Source: Posidonia oceanica
Taxonomy: Eukaryota > Streptophyta > Magnoliopsida > Alismatales > Posidoniaceae
Reading direction: 5' to 3'
Assembly: GCA_037176725.1 (NCBI GenBank)
Contig: JAZBRS010000011.1
Coordinates: 3,286,001 to 3,350,000 of the forward strand
DNA: 64,000 nucleotides
Shown here: positions 33,701 to 44,968 of the stretch, in pieces
How positions within the stretch are numbered: position 1 is the stretch's first letter
Layout of the letters: each line of letters opens with the position of its first letter
The notes under the pieces: generated by a model
Seen by the model: only the letters and a program-made list of their open reading frames with translations
Database searches by the model: none
What the model was told of the DNA's origin: nothing
Made by a program: the position numbers and the translations under genes

Positions 33701-34479
33701 CGAAAACAAGTGATGCAAGAACAAGCGAAACAAAACACGTAAAAGCCATGCAATATAGATGTAAAAACATGCAAAGGAGAAGAGCAAGAGAAGTAGGAGA
33801 GGCAAGTGGTGTAAGTGTGAGAACAAACGCTACTTAAGGACCACACAATGCAGGTGTAAAGACCTACAATGGGGAAAAAGAGCAAGCAGAGGGATCACTA
33901 CTATCCTATGACTGTTTCCCACTAAACCGTCCCACAATGTGTCTCGCACGCTGCCAAAAGCTCGCGGTGCAATCGGATCGTGGAAAAGGAGGAAGAAGGT
34001 CGCAATTAGTAGTGAATCCAGGGGAAACTCAACCCAAAAACACTAGGAGTACGCGAAAAGAGGGAGTAGAGTGGATAGGCAAGAAGAGAAAGTCCTAATC
34101 TACATGCATGGAAAACGCGGGGCGAAAACAATGCATGCAATGCAAATGATATGCAAACAAAGTGCTATGCAGGAGTTCAGAAGGACTTATCTTGGAGATC
34201 TGAGGCCTGATCTGAGGCAAACTTGGTCAATATTGAAGTGCACTCCACCGGGGAGGTCAAGGTAACTCGGTTGCGAAGATCCGACGGTCCGATCAGAAGA
34301 TATCCAGACTTCAAGGCAGAAGGCCCAAGGGCCAAGGGAGAAGAAGGGATCTAAGTGTAAAGGGAGTCCTAAGGGTGTGCAGAACAGGTCCTCCCACATA
34401 CATGGGAGCTAAAAGTGCTTAAAAGTGTGCAAAAATGCTAAGTGCAGTGATTCATGGGTGCAATGCATGCAAAAATGCA

Positions 34480-35060
34480 AAAAAGGACCTAAGTGTGATG
34501 TTTCAGAAAAGTTAGGGACCTATATGCAATGTTTTTGAAAAGTTAGGGACTATATGCAATGATTTTTAAAAGTTAGGGGCCTATAAGCAATGTTTTTGAA
34601 AACCTAAGGGTCTGGATGCAAATAAAATAAAATACAGGGTCTGAAATGCAATTTAATATGGTAAAGATGCAATTAAATGATTTTTCTAAACATGTAGAGG
34701 ACTGAAATGCAATTTAAAAATATGCAGGGGCTAAAATGCAATTTAGTATGGTAAAGTATGCAGTTAAATGATTTTTCTAAACATGCAGAGGACTGAAATG
34801 CAATTTAAAATCATGTAGGGGCCAGAATGTAATTTAGTATGGAAAAAATGCAATTAAATGATGCTGTGCATGCATGTAGAGGACCAAATAGCAAAAATAA
34901 AATAAGATAGGGTAAAAGTGCAATGCAATAAGGTAAAATAAGAAATTAAATGAATTTAACAACTAAACAGAGGACTGATTTGCAAATAAAATAAACAGTA
35001 GGACTAAAAAGCAATGTAATAAAGTAAAAACAGACATTTAAATGACATTTATCTACATAT
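34480..35060 (-). repeat. Degenerate AATGCAATTT repeats in the 3' LTR
   Basis: Units of 35-55 bp carry aatgcaattta, with aggggc/gaggact and catgcag between. The 5' LTR counterpart is 54706-55270. Confidence 0.75.
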
Positions 35061-38000
35061 TTTTTATGCAATTTTATATGGTTTTTATTCAAAATTAAAT
35101 GAATCTTAAACTGTGGCTGGACTGGAAAGTAAATAAATAAAACAGCAAGGTAGAAATGCAATTTCATGGTAAAATTCATAAGTTAACGAAAAATAAAAGC
35201 AATGGCAAACGTACGGCATTAAACAAACGAAAATACTGTAGCTACAGAGAGCATATGCCTGTGCCGGAGAAGGAGACCCGCTGCGACGGTGCTGGAGGGC
35301 TGGGAAGCTGCACCGGACGTCCCCGGAGGCCGGAGGTGTGTCAGCAAGGCATGACGGAGCTTGGAGCAGACCAGAGGAGGCGACGGAGCTCTGCAGAGGT
35401 TCTGGAAGCAGACCAGAGGCTGGAAGCATACCCGGCGGAAACAGAGGACGGAGATGAACTCTAGGAACCTCCATGAAGCTCGGGGGACCGACGGCGAAGG
35501 ACGAGCGGGCCGGAGCGACGTTTGCGCGCAGCGAGCTCGCCCGAGAAGAAGGGTCCAGTGCGGCGACGACTTTGCGCGACAGGGGGCCAAACCTAGTTCT
35601 AAGGGGTCGGGAAGCAAGAGAGGAAGAAAGCTAAGCTACGGGTACAAGCAGGTACCTGTTTCGACGGCCGGTGCGCTCCCCCGACGTTAGTGGTCTGAGC
35701 AGAGGTCGGCGGTGAGGGTCCAGCTGCTGGAGGCGTTCCCGACGGCTCGTGAGGGTCCGGTTCAATTCCAGTCGACACTCTGCAGCTTTCTGGATGCTTA
35801 GATGCGAGCTTGCAGGCCAGCGGAAGAAGATGGCTTTTTTGGGTGTTGCAGGTTCTACCGGAGGTGGGGGAGGTGAACTGTGGCTCCCCGGGCTGAGCGG
35901 AGGCTTCCAGTGGATTGCTGGGCATCTGGTGAAGGTGAGGAGGTGTTTGAATTGGACAGAGGGATGTTGTGGAGGAAGTTGGCAAGTTGGGTGGATTTTG
36001 GACAGAATCTGGTGCAGGTGTTTGTTGTGGAGGATAGGAACTGTGGTGGGTGTTTGGATGGGATATTGGGGGGTCTGGAAAGGTGGAGTTCAGGCGAGTT
36101 GAGGGGAGGATTTTGGGAGGGTTCTGTGGTCTGTGGTGCGGGGAATTCTGAAGTGGAGGGAGTTGGGTTCTGGTGCTGGTGGTTCAGGTGTTTGGGCTCG
36201 TTCTAGGTTGATGCAGGGAGTGGAATTGGTGGAGGTGATAGCTAGATGCTTGGGTGTGGTTGGGGAAGGATTTTGCTGGAGTTTGGGAGGCTGAGATGGG
36301 TCTTGTTTCAGGGGAAGGAATGCTGAATTTTCAGAAGGGAGGAGGAGGGGAATTAGCTGGCTCTCTCTCTGGCTTCTCTCTCAGTTGGCAAAGGTGGAGG
36401 AGGAATGGGATGGATGCCGATTTTATCAGGAGGAGGCTGGACTGGGTTGAGCGGCTGGTGGATTCAAATTCCACCAAGCGGGGGAACTGCAGCTGATGGC
36501 TGCGATCGGCGAGGCGACGCATGTATTAATGCCGCCGAAGAGGAGGATGGGAAAGCTGAGAGAGGGTGTGAGAGCGGAGGGTGCTGTTGCTGATCTGATG
36601 GAGAGGGAGAATTGAATTTGAAAACGGGGAGGGAAGGCTGTTGCAGTTCGCGGGAGAAGAAGCAGAAGGCAGAAGAAGAAGGAAGATGAGAAGGAAGGGA
36701 AGGAGGAGGAGGATTCAAGCGAGTGGGCTGGGCTGAAGCTGCGGGAAAAAGAAAGAAAAAGAGAAAAGAAGGAAAGGAGGGGAGAAGGCAGGAGTGGGTC
36801 GGGCCGGACCAAAAAGAAAAAAAAGAAAAAAATAAGAAAGAAAAGGAAAGAGATGGGAAAGAAAAAGAAGAAAGAGAAGAAAGATTAAAATAAAATAAAA
36901 AAAGGATTTGGAAATATTTTAGGTTAGTTATTTTTAGGTTGAGATTTTTTAAATAGGTTTTAAAGGATTGTTTTTTAATTAATTAATTAGGGTTAGGAGG
37001 GGTTTTAATTTTGTTTTAAGTTTTTTATGATTTGTTTCTTAAGTTTTCTTTAAATTGTTTTTTGAGTTTGTTTCAAATGTTTGTTAAGTTTTTTAATTAT
37101 TTTTAAGTTAAGTTTTTCTTGTTAAATTTTTCCTCTCTTTTCTTTTTAATTAGGTCTTTTAAATTGTTTTAAGATTTAATTGTTTCTTTGGATTTGTTAA
37201 TTGATTTTTAATTACTTATCCTAGGGTTTTTTAATTATTTCTTCTTTCCTAGGATTTGCTTTTGATTTGTTACTATTTTTAATAGGGTTCTTTCTTTTTG
37301 TTTGTTTTGGTTATATTTTTCTTTTGTTTGTTTTTAATAGCATTTTCCTCTTGTTTGTTTTATATTTTTTTAGATTTCATTCTTAGTTTTTTAGTTGCTT
37401 TTAGTTGGATTTTTCTTTTAATTGTTTGTCCAAGTTTTTTAATTATTTCTTTTTAAGGTTTTGGTTTGTTTCTCTTTTGTTTTAATTAGAGTTTTAAAGG
37501 TTTAGTGCGAGAAGAAAGGAAAAAGAAAGAAAGGAAAAAGAAAGAAAGAAGAAAAGAAAGAAATGGAGAAAGAAAGAAAGAAAGAGAGGGGAAGGAAGGA
37601 AATAAAGATTAGAAAATCAAGAGATAAGATAAAAATAAAATAAAAATACAGATAAAATACAGGAAGGAAAGATGCATAAGGTGGGTCCACTGGAAAGCAA
37701 GAAAAGGAGGAAGAAGGAGAGGAAAAGAAGGAGAATGAGAAGGAGGATAGAGAGGAGAGAGAAAAGAATAATTTTGGAGAGAGAAAAGGATAATTTGGAG
37801 AGATGGGGAGGATAAAGGCTTGGAATTGAGGTGGGATTGGGTGAGTGTGTGGCCTAGGGTTTCTAGTGTTTAACCTAAGATTTGAAGTGGGATTTTGGAA
37901 GGTTTTTGGAAGGGTTTTTGGGTCTAGAAAAAAGGGGGTTTACCTAGGTTTTCTAGGGTTTTTGGGAGTGGTTTTGGTTTGAAATTCTAAAGGCTTTTTG

Positions 38001-38196
38001 GAGGGTTTTCTAGGTTGAAAAGGATGGGTTTTCCTATGGTTTTTGGGTAGTTTTTAGGTTTAGGAAATAGGTGTGATTCTAGGTTTGGTTTTGGGTTTGA
38101 GTTTGAAAGGAAGAGTGTGGTTTTGGGTTTAGGTTTTGGTTCAGAAGCCACCAGAAGGATTCCACTAATCCAGCCTGTCGAAATGGAGTGTCTACA

Positions 38197-38213
38197 GATG
38201 CCCCTCCCTGAGC
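38197..38213 (-). other. Polypurine tract of the inner element
   Basis: Minus strand CTCAGGGAGGGGCATC immediately precedes the 3' LTR. Confidence 0.88.
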
Positions 38214-38730
38214 GAGGTCAAGCGAAGTGAGGCCGCTGCTCAGGGTTGACAAGACACCCCATCTGACCGACGGGAGCACAAAATTGCTATTAGCGTGAGT
38301 CACTTATTCGACCGATGCACCGAACGTCGTGGCTCATTGCCGTAATGCAAAATGCAGGTGCAGATGCTGATGAAATGCAATGTTTGCAATGCATGCTAAT
38401 GCTGATGCAATGCAGATGATGCTGATGATGCTAATGCAGTTAGTCTAGCATGCGATGTTAGAAAAAGAAGTGCAGAATTGATGCAAAAGGAATGCTAAAA
38501 GAGAAACAGCGATGCAGCATAAAAATTTGGCAGCTAGTCCAAACTTGCGCAACAAAGAGGGAAAGAAAGAGGCAGCCTGTCCTCGCCCGGGGGAGCAAGC
38601 AAGCAAGGCAGTTGGAGTCGCGCAGAAGGGGCGACCGCAACAAAAGAAGCACGAAGGGAGAGGGGCATCCTCTCCTACAGCGGGGGGATGTGGGACTTTG
38701 TCTTCCTGGAACAAAGTCGCGCAAAGGAAG
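38214..38730 (-). other. 3' internal region of the inner element, low-complexity part
   Basis: ATGCTGATG/AATGCAGATG repeats occupy 38340-38460, in the same position as 20820-21030 and 25610-25960. The short ORFs at 38445-38764 have no recognisable domain. Confidence 0.5.
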
Positions 38731-39574
38731 TGATAAGATATCGGACTTATCGGTCGGGGGGTGATAGTTTACGGTCCTATCAACCGGAAGCGATAGTTTA
38801 TGGTCCTATCAATCGGAAGCGATAGTTTACGGTCCTATCAACCGGAAGCAATAGTTTACAGTCCTATCAACTGGAAGTGATAGTTACTGGATATTAGCCG
38901 GAAAACATGATTGCGTAGGATAGTTCCGAATATTAGCCGGAGAGCGATAGTTTACGGTCCTATCAACCGGAAGCGATAGTTTACGGTCCTATCAACCGGA
39001 AGCGATAGTTTACGGACCTATCAACCGGAAGCGATAGTTTACGGTCCTATCAACCGGAAGCGATAGTTTACGGTCCTATCAACCGGAAAGGGCGTTTGCG
39101 AGTGATAGTTACTAGATATCAGCCGTATAACACAACTACAGGTGATAGTTTTGGATATCAGCCAAAGATGAGTTTCGGATCATCAGCTAGAGAACGATAG
39201 TTTACGGTCCTATCAACCAGAAGCGATAGTTTACGGTCCTATCAACCGGAAGGTGCAGTTGTGAGTGATAGTTACTAGATATCAGCCGTATAACATAATT
39301 GTGCAGGATAGTTTCGGATATCAGCCGAAGAGTGATAGTTTACGGTCCTATCAACCGGAAGCGATAGTTTACGGCCCTATCAACCGGAAGCGCAATCATG
39401 AGTGATAGTTACTAGATATCAACCGAAAGAGTGATGAGTTTTCGATCATCAGCTAGAGAATGATAGTTTACGGTCCTATCAACCGAAAGAGAATGATAGT
39501 TTACGGTCCTATCAACCGGAAGCAATAGTTTACGATCCTATCAACCGGAAAGGGGTGATTGATTGATTGATTGA
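38731..39574 (-). repeat. 29-bp hairpin array of the inner element
   Basis: Many units of 29 bp have arms GATAG/CTATC around tttacggtc, followed by aaccggaagc. Interspersed type-b units have arms GATA/TATC around gttactaga, followed by agccg, with variants such as GATGA...ATCATC. The arrangement parallels the a/b pairs at 27059-29365 although the repeat sequence differs. Confidence 0.88.
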
Positions 39575-39925
39575 TTGATAAGATATCAAACTTATCAGCC
39601 GGCAAAGGAAAAGATGATAAGATATCGGACTTATCAGCCGACAAAGGAAAGGATGATAAAATATTGGACTTATCGGCCGGCAAAAGAATGGATGATAAGA
39701 TATCGGACTTATCGGCCGGCAAATGAATGAGTGATAAGATATCGAACTTATCGGCCGGCAAATGAATGGGTGATAAGATATCGGACTTATCGGCCGGCAA
39801 ATGAATGGGTGATAAGATATCGGACTTATCGGCCGGTAAATGAATGAGTGATAAGATATCGGACTTATCGGTCGGCAAAAGAATAGATGATAAGATATCA
39901 GACTTATCGACCGGCAAATGAAGAG
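39575..39925 (-). repeat. 39-bp hairpin array, open in one frame
   Basis: Nine or so units of 39 bp have arms GATAAG/CTTATC around atatcgga, then ggccggcaaa and a gaatg-type tail. The period is a multiple of three. On the minus strand 39501-39917 reads as 13-residue repeats (A-D-K-S-D-I-L-S). This is probably incidental, since neighbouring arrays of the same hairpins have a non-coding period. Confidence 0.88.
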
Positions 39926-39988
39926 GTTTTGCGAGAGCAGATCATCCCGTGATATCCAGGAATATCATGGGGGAAGGAGAGGGGGAAT

Positions 39989-40041
39989 GATACCAAGGGG
40001 CGATCAAAAAGATGCCCCTGGTATCACGATGATGCCAGGGG
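39989..40041. repeat. Strong hairpin GATACCAAGGGGC / GCCCCTGGTATC
   Basis: Complementary arms at 39989-40001 and 40014-40025 have one bulged base and a 12-base loop. A third arm (gatgccagggg) follows at 40031-40041. It matches the hairpin at 27344-27375 of the outer element. Confidence 0.85.
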
Positions 40042-40568
40042 TTGGCCAGCACGTCCTTGGCATCGAAAACAAAAGGTGAAGACAAAATTGACGCATTTGT
40101 CAGACGAGTAGTTTGGGGTACCAACCCCTGGAAGGAGATCCGGATGATGGTGCTCGGTGGCTTTGCTTGTTTGGATGGCATGGGTCAGCACTCGGATTGA
40201 TTGAGGAGGACTTTCCTGCGGTGTTTGGCAGCAAGTCTGGCCAGGGGCCCTACAAAATGATTGATGCGATTATGCATGCATTGGAGCAGACTTGAGATGC
40301 AAACAGGTGGCTCAAAACACCTTTGTATTAATAGAACTTGATTACACGCCTGTGGCAGGCCAAAAGATACAACATAAGAACTAAACAAGCAGACAGCTAC
40401 ATAGATGCCCTAGTCGATCTGGGCTTTCTTTGACTTTCTGGAGTCGAGGAACAGGGGAGCGCCAGGAGGTATCTCACTGATGGGCCAGAGCGCCTACACC
40501 TCTGTCTGACACTTAGGGGTGCATCCCGAGCCTTGCGCAGATGCTATGTCAGTAGACCGCACTCCATT
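40042..40568 (-). other. Spacer without a recognised gene
   Basis: It has a last b-type unit (agtagtttggggtaccaacccc, 40108-40129) and then unique-looking sequence. Short ORFs on both strands show no domain. Confidence 0.35.
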
Positions 40569-41612
40569 CTACATCAGATCAGCTAGCTCAGTTGTAGCAG
40601 ATGTTGAGCCGAACGGATATGTCTGGAGGAGCCTGGGGGCAGTGCTGTCTATGAAGGCGCCTTGCTGGAGGCTGAATTGCCGCATGACCTGGACGGGGTG
40701 ATACTCTACACCTCCGGTGAATCCTGGCAGCACCACAAGTCGCGCATCGCGAGTCTCAAAGAAGATAGTGAAAGGCTCAACCGCGGATGGAGTGATGCGC
40801 CATGCTACGATGTCGTCCGTCAGCTCTGATAGCTTCTTGTATTCTTCTGGGACACTCTTGATTGTCCTGGCATGACCGCTATTGCAGTAAGTCTCGATAG
40901 CATTGCCCCAGGGGCATAGTATGTCCAGTTCTAAATGTGCAACCAGCCAGATCTGTACTAGCACTCCGCAGTCATGGAAGTGGCAGCAGCAGTGAGAGAT
41001 GCAGTCCAGCCTGTGATATGTTTCAGCCAAGACAATCAGTGCAAGGTCTATCTGCCTAGTCACCACAGCTAGTGCGATTTCAGCAATTTCTATCGCAACT
41101 ATCATCCGACCATGTGTGAATATCAGCTCGCCCAGGAATCGGGTGACAAATCCCCGAAGCCAAAGATCGTCTCCGAGCTCAGCACGCTTGTCCACAATCT
41201 CATCAAAGTAAGTCAGGCGCAGCATGGGCGTAAGGCCGCTGGTGTAGATCAATCTTTGCTGGCACCGGTCGGTAGAGAGCGCAGATAGTTTGCAAAGGAC
41301 CGCTATGTACTTGTCACGCCTCATGAAGATGGGCGGTCCCATAAGCTGAGAGAAGCCACAGATTCAACGCACCTCTTCCAGTGTGGGTGTCAGCTCTGTC
41401 CTTCCGAAGCGGAAGACATGATGCACCGGCTTCCAGAATATTGTGGCAGCGCACAGGAGGTGTCGGCTTACTTCAACATCAGCCGCCTTCAGCAGTTTAG
41501 TTGGTATGCCCCAGGGGCGCAGTTTTTCACAGTCATCCTGGGTGAGCTTGCCAATCCAACCCCGCAGGGTCTCAGAACAGTGTACTGGTGTCTCGAGAGT
41601 GGGGTAACCCAT
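40569..41612 (-). pseudogene. Extra sense ORF after integrase, plant-mobile-domain-like
   Basis: Two open stretches in one frame (41364-41612 and 40569-41342, about 82 and 257 codons) are separated by one TGA at 41361-41363 that reads like a mutated TGG. The first part has L-L-C-A-A-T-I-F-W-K-P and F-R-F-G-R-T-E-L-T-P-T-L-E-E. This resembles the segment of plant mobile domain and related transposon-borne proteins (including, I believe, the family labelled DUF7745) in which a Trp-rich helix precedes F-x-F-G...E-L-x-P-T-x-E-E. The second part is mostly helical, with L-R-G-F-V-T-R-F-L-G-E-L. No signal peptide or membrane anchor is evident, so it is not env-like despite its position. Function is unknown. 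Confidence 0.6.
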
Positions 41613-43388
41613 GGCGCAGGCCGCAGAGTGAAACAGACAGGTGCTGCAGAATCTTCAAGGCACCTGTTATCAATGCTGTAGACAGTCAGATCATACAGGC
41701 ATATAATCTCTAACTGAAAGCAGAATCTAAAGCTGGGAAAGCAGTTCAATATATTCAGCAGTTAATCAGAACATAGCAGTTAAGCACATATAAGCAGGGG
41801 GAATTCTGTTGACATGAGGGCGAGGACTGGCAGGAGTTCTGGACCAGCGCAGCTCAAACGACGTCAACGCGTGCTTGGTAAGAGTACTGTCTCAGAGCCG
41901 AGGCAAGTTTTGCAGAGCGGAATGGTTGAAAAGAGGGAAGGGATGATTGGAGATGCAGATATGCATGATACGGGTTGATATGCTTTAATTATGATTGGTA
42001 TGCTTTGCCTTCATCATACGGAGTGCTTTGGTGCCTGCTGTAGAGGAAGGGAGTGGTCCCCGACTCACTGGGCCCTACTTGGACTCCTAACTTGTTGGTG
42101 GCACTCCGGAAGGGGTGTTGATGGTATTCAGGTGGTGGTGTGGTGAGGACAGGCTACCTGCCAAACTCTTCAGGACCTACACCTACTTTTTCTCTCTCTT
42201 TATTGTTTTCTCCCACATGGGTGTGCAGGCTTTCTCTGCCCCTGGCTTGGAGATGATAAGTGTCTATCTTTGAGGTGGGCGAGTTATGGACCCTTTAGGC
42301 TTGCACCCTTGGTTCCCTTCTAGGATATGGGGGGATAATATTGCCTGTATTTCTAGGCTAACTTTCATCCAACCCCTTTCTTTTTTCTCCTTTTTTCTTT
42401 TCTTACTTGCTTTCTATTCTTTTCCTCTCTTTTTTTTTGTATGTTAGTTCTTCTTCTTTTTCTCTTTTTTTTCACATGCTTCCGCTATCCCCATTTTGGA
42501 GGCAAGGAAAAGGGTACATAGGTTCATGGATGTGGGCTTTGGGTCTTTTCCATGGTGAGCTGAAGGAGCAAGGTTAGACTGCACACCCCTATCTCTAGGG
42601 CCAGCTTCTGTCTTCGCCTTCTGTTCCTTTTATATGTGCCCAAGCTTAGATGTCTATTCCCTTTTTTGAGCTCACATCCTAACATTTTTTCTCCCTCTAG
42701 AGGTGTATGTCCTATGAGTTTGGGTGATTCGCCTGTCCTGATGGGTGGTGGCTCCCTCACTAGCTAAGACATCCAAGTAGTGCTGGGTGAGGCAAGGTGG
42801 ACTCCTTCCAGAGCAGGCAAGCACTTCCGGTTTTCATCACCAGGCAGAAAATGCGATGCATGATTTATAAGAATGACAATGATGATTTTGAAAAGGGATG
42901 ATGATGTGTAGTGGAGCAGAAATGCAAGAGAAGGGTAGGAGAGGAGAAATGCAAGAGAAAGATAAAAGAAGCATGAGAAAATATACAGGAATAGAGATGT
43001 GAGAGGTAAGATGGGAGATGTGGGGAGGTGTACAAGGAATGAGAATGCAAGCGAATAGATGGGGGAGAAGCATCTGCAACGGGGTTGCCCCAGGCTACTG
43101 ATAGTACTTCTTGAGGTAGCATAGGTTGACGGGCTCAGACTGCTCGACCTGATCCATATCCTCAAGAGTCACAGCGCCGCCCGAGAAGTCCTGCTTGACC
43201 ACAAAGGGGCCACGCCAATTAGGTCAGAATTTCCCTCGACCATCGGGTAAGTGAATGGCGTGTAGAATAAGGTCTCTTGACTGGAAGCCTCTAGGCTAAA
43301 CCTTCTTCAAGTACGATCTGGCCATTCGCTTCTGGTAACAGTGAGCATTTTGCATAGCTTACAGCCTGTGCTCATCAATCAGATTTAG
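41613..43388 (-). other. Spacer between integrase and the extra ORF
   Basis: It contains a pyrimidine-rich plus strand (42180-42480), that is, a long purine-rich tract in the sense direction, and GAGAAATGCAAGAGAA-type repeats at 42890-42990. A minus-strand CTGTCTACAG acceptor-like site lies at about 41673-41682, just ahead of the extra ORF. No gene is recognised. Confidence 0.4.
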
Positions 43389-44023
43389 CTAGACGCAGCG
43401 GTCTTCGACCCATTCTGCTTCTTCCAACTCAGCTTCCCACAAGATCTGCAGTGACGGGATCTCTACCTCGATAGGCAGCACCGCCTCCATGCCATACACC
43501 AGAGAGTATGGGGTGGCTCCTGTTGAAGTCCGGACAGATGTCCTGTACGCCCAGAGTGCGTAAGGAAGCTTGTCATGCCAGTCCTTGTGAGTTTCCGCCA
43601 TCTTTTTTAGGATCTTAACCAGGTTTTTGTTGGCAGACTCTACTGCGTCGTTCATCTGTGGCCGATAAGGCGAGGATCTGTGGTGTTTGATGTTGAAGCT
43701 CTGCAGATAGTCTTCGATCCTCTTGGCAATGAAATTTGTGCCGTTATCAGAGATAAGCGCATGCGGGACCCCATATCGGGCTATGATATTGTTTCTGATG
43801 AACTTTTCTGTAGCCACGGCAGTTACTGTTTTGTAAGAGGCCGCTTCCACCCACTTAGTAAAGTAATCGATCGCCACCAGAATGTAGTGATGACCATTGG
43901 AAGCTGCAGGGTGGATGGCGCCAATGACATGCTATGCAATTCCTGTGGGGGCGTCCGAATGAAGTTACCATGCGCTTGACAGCTGTGGCATCTACGCACG
44001 AACCGGCAGCAGTCTGCTTCCAT
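43389..44023 (-). pseudogene. Integrase core of the inner element, with a deletion
   Basis: Catalytic core that joins cDNA ends to target DNA. The frame 43389-43877 has D-Y-F-T-K-W, the second acidic residue in I-S-D-N-G-T, and the glutamate in A-V-E-S-A-N-K, then the region leading to the C-terminus. Upstream, 43823-44023 holds the C-x2-C half of the zinc finger (C-H-S-C-Q) in another frame. A deletion of about 30 bases with a frameshift near 43930 joins the two and removes the segment that normally carries the first catalytic aspartate. A TGA at about 44024-44026, in place of a Trp codon, also interrupts the frame. The product cannot be active. Confidence 0.85.
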
Positions 44024-44482
44024 AGTTAGTCAAAAGTATCCTTGAAGCATTATCTTCTTGGCCAGGAGGACGCCGTTCATGTGCGAGCCGCAAGTCCCCG
44101 CACGCACTTGAAGCATCAGTGTGTCGGCCTCCGATTTGTTCAGGCAGCGTAGGAGCATTTGATTATATGACCTTCTGTACAACTGTCCGGCCCCTAATAC
44201 ATACTTTGACGCCAGACGCGTCAGAGTTCTTTTATCTGCTGCTGAGGTACCAGGTGGAAGGCTGCCAAACTCCAGGAAAGCTTTTATGTCGTGATACCAG
44301 GGCTGCTCCTCTGCTGGATCTGCCTCTTCTATGTTCATGCAGTGCACAGGCTGCTCTATGCAAGTAACAGATACATCCACTATGCTGTCTTTAGGTATGC
44401 TGAGCTAGGACGCCAGGGTTGCCAACGCATCTGCATATGTGTTCCTTCCTTGGTTCATGTATGTGAAGCGGATGCTCGCAAA
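44024..44482 (-). pseudogene. RNase H C-terminal segment and integrase zinc-finger half
   Basis: On the minus strand the end of the archaeal RNase H (A-D-A-L-A-T-L-A-S) is followed by a linker with W-Y-H-D-I-K and L-Y-R-R-S. Then comes the zinc-finger start, where G-S-H is present but the first histidine appears as arginine (V-R-A-G). TAG codons near 44405 and 44482 interrupt it; the latter looks like CAG turned to TAG. This is a normal junction for Tat Pol, only decayed. Confidence 0.78.
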
Positions 44483-44968
44483 CTATTCTATTAGCTTCAG
44501 CAAGTGTTCATGATATGGCAGTAACTTTGGATCCTTTGTCTTCCAGTCACCTTTTACTTGAGAAATCACCAGCATGGCGTCGCTGTGCACAAGCAGCTTC
44601 TGTACCTCATGCTCGAGGGCAACATTCAGTCCTAAGATGCATGCCTCATACTCTGCCTCGTTATTGGTGCATTTGAAGGTCAGCTTCCTGGTAAAGGGAA
44701 TCATCTGTCCCTGAGGCGTTGTCAGCACTACACCTATGCCTCGGCCTTTCTTGTTCACAGCACCATCGAAGTATAACTGCCATTGCTCTTGATCTTTAGT
44801 ATCTTTCTCCTCAGAGTCCTCCATTGCAAAAAGGATGTCTTCATCTAGGAACTGTGTCTGGAGTGGTTGGTATTCAAGCAGAGGGAAATCAGCAATATGG
44901 TCTGCCATGGCTTGGCCCTTCATAGACTTCTGAGTGACAAAGGTGATGTCGTATTGAGACAGTAGCAC
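44483..44968 (-). CDS. Archaeal-type RNase H (second RNase H) of the inner element
   Basis: This extra RNase H is the mark of the Tat lineage. It is thought to supply or replace the activity of the degenerate retroviral-type domain beside it. The 161 open codons contain the acidic residues in Y-F-D-G-A, N-N-E-A-E-Y and V-H-S-D-A, all intact. The last aspartate falls in the next segment after the stop at 44482. The frame starts after a TAG at 44969-44971, which by comparison with the family replaces a CAG. It is one of the best-preserved parts of this Pol. Confidence 0.9.
   Translation of the reverse strand: MLLSQYDITFVTQKSMKGQAMADHIADFPLLEYQPLQTQFLDEDILFAMEDSEEKDTKDQEQWQLYFDGAVNKKGRGIGVVLTTPQGQMIPFTRKLTFKCTNNEAEYEACILGLNVALEHEVQKLLVHSDAMLVISQVKGDWKTKDPKLLPYHEHLLKLIE

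Larger units (their letters stand above)
32847..38196 (-). repeat. 3' LTR of the inner element
   Basis: Plus-strand ends are TGTAGTAATCCC at 32847 and GGAGTGTCTACA at 38196. It lacks 245 bp present in the 5' LTR (55286-55530) between short CTAC repeats. Inside are the conserved ggtgttaggcaccc block (33220), a 31-bp array, the AATGCAATTT repeats, a GC-rich section and purine tracts. ORFs inside it are not genes. Confidence 0.95.

Noticed and set aside
35156..36593. Cluster of ORFs in the LTR (repeated at 55630-57067) as possible genes
   Set aside because: They lie in the GC-rich part of the LTR, overlap on both strands, have no domain and differ in the solo LTR. They duplicate exactly only because LTRs are duplicated.
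38731..39925. CRISPR-like array of short regular repeats
   Set aside because: Units are directly tandem with no unique spacers, carry hairpin arms, and lie inside a plant retrotransposon.
40569..41342. Envelope protein
   Set aside because: The position fits, but there is no signal peptide, membrane anchor or glycoprotein pattern, and the sequence resembles plant mobile-domain-type proteins.
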